DNA from: JBDRGD01 sp043818095
GTDB lineage: Bacteria > Chloroflexota > Dehalococcoidia > Dehalococcoidales > RBG-16-60-22
NCBI GenBank assembly: GCA_043818095.1
Contig: JBDRGD010000099.1
Coordinates: forward strand, 1-7,879
Length of the DNA stretch: 7,879 nucleotides
Direction of reading: 5' to 3'
The position numbers were made by a program, and so were the translations under genes. Below, piece after piece: positions 1 to 6,001 of this stretch (positions are counted from its first letter, which is position 1; each line of letters opens with the position of its first letter). The notes under the pieces are model-generated. The model was not told the origin of the DNA. It ran no database searches and worked only from the letters and a program-made list of their open reading frames with translations.

Positions 1-767
1 TGCAGACCGAAGTCCACCGGCATATCCGGCTCCAGGGGCAGGTCCGTGGTGACCACCGACGCCTTGAAGCGGGGGCCCAGGAAGGGATTGAGGATGATGC
101 CGATGCGGCTCACCTCGCCGATGCCCGCCATCAGCAGCAGCGGGGGCACGGTTATCTGGTAGGTGCCGGTATGCTGGGCGCGCGCCGGGTAGCCGAGCTT
201 CCTGATATATCGGGCCATCGTCGATGCTATCAGCGCGGCGTTCGAATAGCCCCGGAAGGGCTGCGCCTCCGCTATCCAGTCGTCCCCGGTGGAGGCATTG
301 ATGGTCTCGTAGTCCTGGTCGACGAGCATCACAATGGCATACTTGTGGTCCAGTTCTACGGGGTCGCCGGCCTTGTTATAGCGGTAAACGGCGTACGGGG
401 GCAGGCGGCAGATACCGACGACGTCCGCGCGCAGAAAATAGCCCAGACGCTTGATGTGGCGGCTGAGAATGGAGGGGTTCTGGGGAAGGGGTGCGATAGA
501 TGATGCTACCTCGCCGTCGGCGGCGGGAATAAAGAGGCGGGAGGTAATCGCCTCCGCCCCGGAGATGGGGTCCTTTTGCGGGCGGCGGCGCGCCGCGGCG
601 ACCGCCTCCCCGAAATCGCCGCGGGTGGCGCGATTGAACCCGGACTCGCGTTCATCCGCGCGCTCGATATCGTCGGTCACCAGCGTGGTGGGCCGGGGTA
701 CGCGCTTGAGCTTCTCCATGGGATAGGGGCCCAGTTGCCCCCTACCGGATAAAATCTCTCCCCGCAT
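1..767 (-). CDS. Reductive dehalogenase-like protein, N-terminal 255 residues (3' end outside window)
   Basis: Reading the minus strand from ATG at 767 gives 255 codons open to the window edge. The last third resembles the cobamide-binding region of reductive dehalogenases and QueG-like corrinoid Fe-S proteins: a YIRKLGYPARA stretch (about 187-197), PPLLLMAGIGEVSR (about 208-221) and TTDLPLEPDMPVDFGL (about 240-255). In the family this is followed directly by the cysteine-rich [4Fe-4S] motifs, which would lie beyond the left edge. No twin-arginine motif or hydrophobic N-terminal segment is visible, unlike membrane-bound respiratory RdhA, so a cytosolic enzyme is more likely. The start has AGGA a few bases upstream; a second ATG at 719 is possible but has a poor ribosome site. 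It lies 93 bases downstream of the transporter on the same strand and may be co-transcribed with it. Family assignment is fairly sure; substrate, and whether it dehalogenates at all, are unknown. Confidence 0.75.
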   Translation of the reverse strand, partial: MRGEILSGRGQLGPYPMEKLKRVPRPTTLVTDDIERADERESGFNRATRGDFGEAVAAARRRPQKDPISGAEAITSRLFIPAADGEVASSIAPLPQNPSILSRHIKRLGYFLRADVVGICRLPPYAVYRYNKAGDPVELDHKYAIVMLVDQDYETINASTGDDWIAEAQPFRGYSNAALIASTMARYIRKLGYPARAQHTGTYQITVPPLLLMAGIGEVSRIGIILNPFLGPRFKASVVTTDLPLEPDMPVDFGL

Positions 768-860
768 TTTTCCTGCCCTCTTCTTTCTGCCTTTATTTTA
801 CAACGCGTTATACGGGGAATGCGAATACGCCGGTTGTTAGCACTATTTGCCGGAACAACT

Positions 861-1739
861 TCACAATGCTACCAGGCACATACCCGCCACGGAAACAAAA
901 ACACCAACGATTGCGCGCAAGGACAGGCGCTCTTTGAGGATAAACACGGAAAAGGGCAGCAGAAAAAGCGGGGCTGAAGCGGTAAGCAGCACCGTTTTAC
1001 CCACGCCAATCAATTGCATCGCCGTGACATAGCCTGCCGCCGCCACCCCATATGTCAGGATACCCGCACCCATGGCTAGCATGGTGCTACGGGCACCGTA
1101 TCTGATGAACTGCAGAGAGCCCCGGCTCCGCTGGCTTAGTGCCAGAACAGTTACAGCCGTGGTCGCCACGGAAATACGGATGGCGGCCGCTACAAAGTTG
1201 TCCATATTGGTGATACCAAGCTTGAGAGCTACGGCACCACTCGCCCAGAGCAAAGCCGCTATCAGGGCCAGGGCTGTTCCCCTTCCTATGTTTTTGTTGG
1301 CTACTACTCTTCTGTCTGTTCTTGTCAGTAGGTAGATGCTAAGTACCACCAGACTCGCCCCGAGAATATTGAACCAGGTAAAAGACTCCCCAAGAAAGAA
1401 TATGGCGGTAAAGAGTGCCAGCATGGGGAAAGTGCACTGCGCCAGCGGGAAAGCGCGGGAAACATCCATAAACGAGAGACTCTTAATATAGATGGTATCT
1501 CCTGCAGCGATGGCGACGATGCCCGATACTGCCACCATCAGGATGGGCAGCACATCAGCCCGAGACAGGTCAAAGCTGCGACCGGAAAGGAATACGAAGA
1601 CGAGCAGAATCACGGAACCGACCCACAGACGCGTGGTGTTGAGGGATATCGTATCAACTCTGGCAGACAGGTACTTGAGCAGGGTACTGCTTCCGGCCCA
1701 AGCCAACGCCGTAATCAGAGCTATAATCACGCCAATCAT
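861..1739 (-). CDS. EamA/DMT-superfamily membrane transporter
   Basis: A 292-residue, strongly hydrophobic protein with the ten-helix, two-repeat layout of drug/metabolite transporters. The first EamA repeat covers about residues 1-138, starting MIGVIIALITALAWAGSSTL and ending in a helix after the typical FLGES motif (about 115-119). A basic linker near 139-152 (TRTDRRVVANK) precedes the second repeat, about 153-292, which opens with ALIAALLWASGAVALKLGI and contains the matching LKERLS motif close to the C-terminus. The length is normal for the family. The start has GGAG about ten bases upstream. Family members move small metabolites, amino acids or drugs across the cytoplasmic membrane; nothing here shows the substrate. 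By eye the gene is less GC-rich than its neighbours, which hints at a different origin. It is divergent from the CoA-transferase gene and lies just upstream of the dehalogenase-like gene. Confidence 0.9.
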   Translation of the reverse strand: MIGVIIALITALAWAGSSTLLKYLSARVDTISLNTTRLWVGSVILLVFVFLSGRSFDLSRADVLPILMVAVSGIVAIAAGDTIYIKSLSFMDVSRAFPLAQCTFPMLALFTAIFFLGESFTWFNILGASLVVLSIYLLTRTDRRVVANKNIGRGTALALIAALLWASGAVALKLGITNMDNFVAAAIRISVATTAVTVLALSQRSRGSLQFIRYGARSTMLAMGAGILTYGVAAAGYVTAMQLIGVGKTVLLTASAPLFLLPFSVFILKERLSLRAIVGVFVSVAGMCLVAL

Positions 1740-1774
1740 TGGCGTAGATCTCCTATCGACCTGACGTTTGTTTC

Positions 1775-1804
1775 ATTCTAGCACTAATTCAAGGACTATG
1801 GTAA
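1775..1804 (-). promoter_or_regulatory. Candidate sigma70-type promoter for the EamA transporter
   Basis: On the minus strand TTACCA (1804-1799) and TAGAAT (1780-1775) are separated by 18 bases. They match four of six and five of six consensus positions. The -10 box is about 35 bases upstream of the transporter start codon at 1739. This is a weak pattern-based call. Confidence 0.3.
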
Positions 1805-1885
1805 TTGAATCGGGAAGATCATCCACTTCGGAATCAGCTTGCTTCCACCAAAGCAGAGGGGGATACAGGCAAGGCTGTTCCGGGC

Positions 1886-1915
1886 AGGACAGGGAGCGCC
1901 GGGAAGGGCTATAAT
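1886..1915 (+). promoter_or_regulatory. Candidate sigma70-type promoter for the CoA-transferase gene
   Basis: A perfect TATAAT (1910-1915) stands 18 bases after AGGACA (1886-1891), which matches the last four bases of the -35 consensus. Transcription would start near 1922, leaving a leader of about 37 bases before the ATG at 1959. TATAAT is conspicuous in this GC-rich surrounding. Together with the minus-strand candidate at 1775-1804 it would make 1740-1958 a divergent promoter region. Confidence 0.5.
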
Positions 1916-1944
1916 GGGGTGGCCGCGCCGGGCATCACGGCGGG

Positions 1945-1951
1945 AAAGGAG
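1945..1951 (+). promoter_or_regulatory. Ribosome binding site that decides the CoA-transferase start
   Basis: AAAGGAG lies seven bases upstream of the ATG at 1959. It selects this start over the in-frame ATG at 1839, whose extra 40 residues are arginine-rich, unlike the family and upstream of the candidate promoter. Confidence 0.7.
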
Positions 1952-1958
1952 AAAGCTC

Positions 1959-3201
1959 ATGGCAATGCCACCGCTCAGCGAAGGAATACTCAGCGGGATA
2001 CGCGTAATCGATACCGGCGTCTGGATTGCGGGGACGGGGGCGGGCGCGCTGCTCGGGGACCTCGGGGCGGAGGTCATCAAGATAGAGGACCCCGTCCGCG
2101 GGGACAGCTACCGCGGCATGACGCAGCAGTACGGTGACGCCATGTCCGTGAGGGGGCCGCCACATCGGCTTCGAGACCGCCAACCTGAACAAGAAAAGCC
2201 TGACCCTGGACCTGAAGCAGGCGGAGGGCAAGGAAATCCTGCGGCAGCTTATCGAGCGCGCCGACGTTTTTCACGTCAATTTCCCGGAGAGTGTCGTGGC
2301 GAAGCTGGGGCTGGGCTACGCGGAACTGAAAAAGCACAATCCCCGGCTGATTTACGGCCGGACCACGGCTTTCGGCTCACGGGGGCCGCTGCGCGAGCGC
2401 CGGGGCTACGACACCCTGGCGCAGGCGATGTCCGGGGCGATGTGGGCGATGGGCGACCGCGATTTCGATGAGCCGGTGGGCATCGTGGGCAGCCCCTTCG
2501 ACCAGCTGGCGGCGACGATGATGGCCTTCGGCATTATCTGCGCCCTGCTGGGAAGGGAGCGCGGGGGAGAGGGGCAGGAAGTGCAGGTTTCCCTGCTGGG
2601 TTCCGCCTTGCATTTACAGAAGCAGAACGTGAACATGACCCTGATACGGGGGCGCCCCAACGCCCGCTTCGTGCGGCGGAAATCGGCGAACCCGATGTCC
2701 AACAACTACCGCTGCGCCGACGGCAAGTGGCTGATGCTGGCGGAGCCGATGTCCGACCTGTACTGGGCGGAGTTCTGCGCGGCGCTGGGGATACCCCAAA
2801 TCAAGGACGACCCGCGCTTCGCCGTGCACCTCGGCGGGCGCAGCAAGAACAACGTCGAGCTTATCCAGATACTGGACGGCGTCTTCGCCACCCGGAAGCG
2901 CGACGAATGGATCAAGATTTTCGAGGAGAACGGCGTGCGCTTCGGCTATGCCCCGGTCTACGACCTGGCCGAGGCGGTGCAGAACCCGCAGGTAAGCGCC
3001 AACGACTACACCGTGGACTTTGACCATGACGTCTGGGGAAAGGTCAAGATGGCGGGCTTTCCGGCCTGGTTCAGCGCCACGCCGGCATTCCCGCGGCGCC
3101 CGGCGCCGGAGCACGGGCAGCACACCGAGGAAGTCCTCATCGACGTTCTGGGCTACGACTGGGAGCAGATAAGCCGTCTCAAAGAGGCGGGGGTCGTCTA
3201 G
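1959..3201 (+). CDS. CaiB/BaiF (class III) CoA-transferase, interrupted by an apparent frameshift
   Basis: Enzymes of this family move CoA between organic acids, usually activating a carboxylic acid for catabolism. The N-terminal part (ATG 1959 to about 2153) has the family signature GDLGAEVIKIE around residues 33-43. The reading then jumps by +1 at the five-G run 2152-2156. The second part carries NLNKKSLTLDLKQAEGKEI, a GRTTAFGSRGPL segment, the probable catalytic aspartate in SPFDQLAA (about residue 181 in the joined protein, like Asp169 of formyl-CoA transferase) and GGEGQEVQVSLLGSA. The joined protein would be about 413 residues, normal for the family, and homology continues across the break without loss. 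Reading the G run as four bases gives an uninterrupted RGRHIGFE join, so a one-base sequencing error or a very recent mutation is likely. It converges on the hotdog gene with three bases between stops. The acid substrate cannot be told from sequence. Confidence 0.88.
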
Positions 3202-3204
3202 CCG

Positions 3205-4371
3205 CTATTTGCCCAGCCGCTGCGCTACCGGGTTCGTCCCTGACTCACGCGAGGGCAGGACGATGGTGGCGCGCCCGGGCATGGTGTCCTCATCGCGCTG
3301 GTTCACGGCGTGGGTCTCCACGTCCACGCAGTGCTCCCCGTCCTCGTCTACGCGCTTGGCCGTGACCTTGCCGGTAAGCCGGACCACGTCCGAGAAGTAG
3401 ACGAAGCGGCGGTACTCCGCGTAGTTCGTCTTCAGCCAGCCGGCATCACCCATCCAGTTGGTCAGCAGGTGAATCAGCCAGCCCTGCCGCTGTGTCCCCA
3501 CGTCGTAGGGATAGGGCAGCCCGGCGGCATTCGCGGCGGCTTTATTGAAGTGGACGCCGTAGGCCGGCTCCAGGGCGAAGGAGGTGTGGTCCCGGAAAGC
3601 CCAGGCCGGGTGGCGGCGGTAAAGCTCCAGGGCGACGTGGTGCGCCAGCAGCTGCACGGGGGCTGCGCCGATGCAGTAGGCAATCATGTCGGTCAGCCCC
3701 AGGGGGCCCTTGACCACCGGTTTCAGTTCGTCGCCCACGGTAACGTCCTCCCAGTAGCGCGGCGTCCCGCCGCGTACCTCCTCGGCGAGGACCTCGTCCT
3801 CCACTTTTTGCAGCTCATCTTCTTTCCAGGGGTGAGGCATCTCGATGGACGCGTATTTGCCCTCACCCCGCGCCGCGCCCCTCTCCGCGCGGATAGACCA
3901 GGAAACGGCCTCCGCCAGGAGCTCGTCCTTCTGGTTGAAGAACTGGGAGCGGAAATAGACGATGACCGTTTTCTTGGCGAACTTGCTTTCCTTTTCCTTG
4001 ACGTCACAGATGGCGCACTCGGGCCGGATGTGGTCCATCACGAAGACCGGCTTGTAGAACTTCCAGTCGCTCCCGGAGTGGAACCCGTGGACCCCCGGCA
4101 GCCCCACCTGCACCCAGGTGGGGAAAATACTGTAGTACCAGTTGGGCGGGGCGACGATGTTGCCGTAGGCCGTGCTGCGGGCGTATTCCTCGTCGCGGAA
4201 CAGCGGGTTGGGGTCGCCGATGCCGTTGACGTAGTTCCTGATAGCTTCACGGGAAGCCAGCTGGTTGAAAATGTTGCGGATGCGGAGCCTGGTACCGGTA
4301 AGGTCCCTCAGCTTCTTGATGCCTTCCTCGGTAATCTTGCCCTCCGCGAGCATCGCTTTCTGTTCCGTCAT
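3205..4371 (-). CDS. Double-hotdog MaoC-like / FAS1-type acyl dehydratase
   Basis: A 388-residue soluble protein with two hotdog-like halves, as in two-domain enoyl-CoA hydratases and 3-hydroxyacyl dehydratases. The N-terminal half (about 30-165) has GDPNPLFRDEEYA at 52-64 followed by YGNIVAPPNWYY (69-80), the pattern of the MaoC N-terminal dehydratase family. The C-terminal half (about 205-375) opens with RYWEDVTVGDEL (205-216), typical of a MaoC domain entry strand, and continues through the GWLIHLLTNWMGDAGWL region (297-313) to a final strand near 328-371. The His usual after NPL in hydratase 2 is Phe here, so the canonical Asp/His pair is not obvious in this half. A strong AGGAGG site lies nine bases before the ATG. 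It sits 77 bases downstream of the PreA-like gene on the same strand, probably in one operon. It likely adds or removes water from an acyl-CoA or related thioester; the substrate is unknown. Confidence 0.8.
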   Translation of the reverse strand: MTEQKAMLAEGKITEEGIKKLRDLTGTRLRIRNIFNQLASREAIRNYVNGIGDPNPLFRDEEYARSTAYGNIVAPPNWYYSIFPTWVQVGLPGVHGFHSGSDWKFYKPVFVMDHIRPECAICDVKEKESKFAKKTVIVYFRSQFFNQKDELLAEAVSWSIRAERGAARGEGKYASIEMPHPWKEDELQKVEDEVLAEEVRGGTPRYWEDVTVGDELKPVVKGPLGLTDMIAYCIGAAPVQLLAHHVALELYRRHPAWAFRDHTSFALEPAYGVHFNKAAANAAGLPYPYDVGTQRQGWLIHLLTNWMGDAGWLKTNYAEYRRFVYFSDVVRLTGKVTAKRVDEDGEHCVDVETHAVNQRDEDTMPGRATIVLPSRESGTNPVAQRLGK

Positions 4372-4448
4372 GGTATCCGTCCTCCTGATGATACGTTGCT
4401 GCCGGCGTGACCGTCCGGCGCGGGGTCAATATGCTGAATCGGGCAAAA

Positions 4449-5822
4449 TCAGCCCCGGAGCTCCAGGGTAAAAGCGTTTTCCGGGCAGACAAGCTGGCAG
4501 CCGCCGCAGCCGGCACATTTCTCCGGGTCCACTGTAATCTTTCCCTTTTCTGAGTGGATGGCGATGCAGATGGTGTCCATGCAGCGACCGCAGCGGGTGC
4601 ATTTGGCTTCGTCCAGTCGGGAGATAACCTGCCCGGGCATGAGGTCGATTTCCTCGCTGTACTTGATATGCTGCTGGGCGATGCCGATGAAGTCCTCGAC
4701 CTTCTGGTAACCCTGTTCCTCCATGAACTTTTTCATGAAATCGTTACTGCGCCGGATAAGCCCTCTACCCTGCTGGATGACCCCGGCGCAAATCTGGGTG
4801 TGGCGGGCACCCAGCATCATCGCTTCGATGCAATGCTCCGGCTTTGACAGTCCCCCCGCCGCCGCGATATCGATACCGGGTACGAAGCGGGCGATGGCGG
4901 CGACATCCCGGTACAACGCCCAGCGCAGCCAGGAGCCGGAGGTCAGGGTAAAAGCGTTGCCATCCGTAAAGGGCCAGGGAGACCGTCCCTGGTGGTAAAT
5001 ATCCGGCGGGGCAATGCTGATGGCGCCGTTAATTACCTGGATGTATTTGGCACCGGCGTCTCGAACAATCTTGGCGATGCCGATGATATAAGGAAAACCG
5101 AGCTCGCCGGAGAACTTCGCGCCCACGGGTATTTTCACGGCTTTGACCACCGCCCGGGTAATTTCATCGATGATTTCCGGGTACTCCAGGAGCAAGCCCT
5201 GGAAGCGGGCGGGGTAGCGCTTCTGGAAGTAGTCTTCCACGGCGCCCGCCATGCCCGCCGGCACCGGACAGGAGAAATTAATCTCCACCATGGCGGCGCC
5301 CAGTTCTTCCGCCCTTCTGGCCGGGTCGACATAAGTATCGGCAAGGTCGCCCTGCCCGGAAATATTAGCGATGATGGGGACATCCTCGGGGAGCTTTTTC
5401 TTGAGGATTTCCATAATCATTTCTTTGCCCGGTCCCACATTACGCGCCATCTCGGGGGTATTCCAGAATGGTGAGACGAGGAAATACATCCCTTCGTCGC
5501 CCGCTTTTAAAGCCCGGAGCTGGAAGCCGCCGGGAGGTAGATAATGGCGCTCTTCCGGACGGGCTCTTTCCCGCAGCTTACGCAGCGTCTCGTCGGTGAT
5601 GTGCTGGAACTGCAGGTAAACGTAGCCCGCCCCGGCGCGGACGTGGTCCAGGAGGACCTTAGCGTTGGTCTCTGCGTGCTTCTTCGCGTCGTGGTAGAGT
5701 TCCCTGCCGAAGGCGTTGCCCACCGCCGCCACCCCGACGGGCGACCGGAAATGCACTCCCGCCATGGTCAGTCCCAGGTCAGGTAACGCAGTCTTCTTGG
5801 CCGGTTTCTCCTTCAGTACCAT
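4449..5822 (-). CDS. PreA-like (dihydropyrimidine/dihydroorotate dehydrogenase family) FMN protein with C-terminal 2x[4Fe-4S] ferredoxin domain
   Basis: A 457-residue cytosolic protein. Residues about 15-385 form an FMN-binding TIM barrel of the dihydroorotate/dihydropyrimidine dehydrogenase type: LTMAGVHFRSPVGVAA near the start, NFSCP at 182-186, KFSGE at 236-240, and the FMN-phosphate AAAGGLSKPEH loop near 320-330 followed by GARHTQICAGVIQQG. The tail carries two ferredoxin motifs. The first has Cys408, 411, 414 and 419 (C-x2-C-x2-C-x4-C, with Ile instead of Pro after it); the second has Cys436, 439, 442 and 446 followed by Pro, the standard form. The architecture resembles the catalytic PreA subunit, which reduces ring C=C bonds in pyrimidines with electrons from PreT. 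No PreT-like NAD(P)H subunit lies nearby, and sequence alone does not show pyrimidine specificity. The ATG at 5822 is preferred over the GTG at 5837 because the GAGGAGG site overlaps that GTG. It is first in the minus-strand pair with the hotdog gene. Confidence 0.85.
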   Translation of the reverse strand: MVLKEKPAKKTALPDLGLTMAGVHFRSPVGVAAVGNAFGRELYHDAKKHAETNAKVLLDHVRAGAGYVYLQFQHITDETLRKLRERARPEERHYLPPGGFQLRALKAGDEGMYFLVSPFWNTPEMARNVGPGKEMIMEILKKKLPEDVPIIANISGQGDLADTYVDPARRAEELGAAMVEINFSCPVPAGMAGAVEDYFQKRYPARFQGLLLEYPEIIDEITRAVVKAVKIPVGAKFSGELGFPYIIGIAKIVRDAGAKYIQVINGAISIAPPDIYHQGRSPWPFTDGNAFTLTSGSWLRWALYRDVAAIARFVPGIDIAAAGGLSKPEHCIEAMMLGARHTQICAGVIQQGRGLIRRSNDFMKKFMEEQGYQKVEDFIGIAQQHIKYSEEIDLMPGQVISRLDEAKCTRCGRCMDTICIAIHSEKGKITVDPEKCAGCGGCQLVCPENAFTLELRG

Positions 5823-5828
5823 CGCGGT

Positions 5829-5835
5829 CCTCCTC
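5829..5835 (-). promoter_or_regulatory. Ribosome binding site that decides the PreA-like start
   Basis: GAGGAGG on the minus strand lies six bases before the ATG at 5822. It overlaps the alternative in-frame GTG at 5837, which would need its ribosome site elsewhere. The ATG is therefore the better start. Confidence 0.75.
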
Positions 5836-5986
5836 ACGCGGCGGGCATTGTCAAGCAGTGCGCTGACGTTATATAGTTATTTGTGCCGTGGCTGTGACGG
5901 GGAAAAGTGCGGTAAATTCGGCTTTATCATAATGGTTGCCGCGGCTTTTTGTCAACCTGGCGGCAAACAACGTTCAGGTCAAGGAA

Positions 5987-5992
5987 AAGGAG
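5987..5992 (+). promoter_or_regulatory. Ribosome binding site that decides the FAD flavoprotein start
   Basis: AAGGAG lies nine bases before the ATG at 6002. The frame stays open upstream to an ATG at 5936, but that start has no ribosome site, and its 22 extra residues would overlap this element. Confidence 0.7.
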
Positions 5993-6001
5993 ATATTTAC
6001 G

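Larger units (their letters stand above)
5823..6001. promoter_or_regulatory. Divergent intergenic region between the PreA-like and FAD flavoprotein genes
   Basis: This 179-base spacer must drive both neighbours unless they are read from farther away. It holds AT-rich islands unlike the genes. On the minus strand TATAAC (5873-5868) could be a -10 box for the PreA-like gene, and on the plus strand TATCAT/CATAAT (5925-5933) could serve the flavoprotein, but neither has a convincing -35 partner. An inverted repeat, TTGCCGC at 5936-5942 and GCGGCAA at 5960-5966, lies just downstream of the plus-strand -10 candidate, where an operator or leader hairpin would be expected. I infer a regulatory region; exact sites are uncertain. 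Confidence 0.4.

Noticed and set aside
833..859. GTTGTT/AACAAC inverted repeat after the transporter stop as a terminator
   Set aside because: The stem is six weak pairs around a 15-base loop and no U-tract follows on the minus strand; most likely chance.
1839..1958. N-terminal extension of the CoA-transferase from the ATG at 1839
   Set aside because: The extension is arginine-rich, unlike the family, lies across the candidate promoter and has no ribosome site. The ATG at 1959 has AAAGGAG at good spacing.
3310..4410. A 366-residue open frame on the plus strand opposite the hotdog gene
   Set aside because: The minus strand encodes a recognisable double-hotdog protein with a strong ribosome site. 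The plus frame is a GC-skew shadow with no family resemblance.
4400..4430. CCGGCG repeats and a GCCGG/CCGGC hairpin between the PreA-like and hotdog genes
   Set aside because: Short arms in very GC-rich sequence with no T-run; no support for a terminator or operator.
5849..5854. TTGACA on the minus strand as a -35 box for the PreA-like gene
   Set aside because: The position 17 bases downstream reads AGGACC and overlaps the ribosome site, so no -10 box fits.
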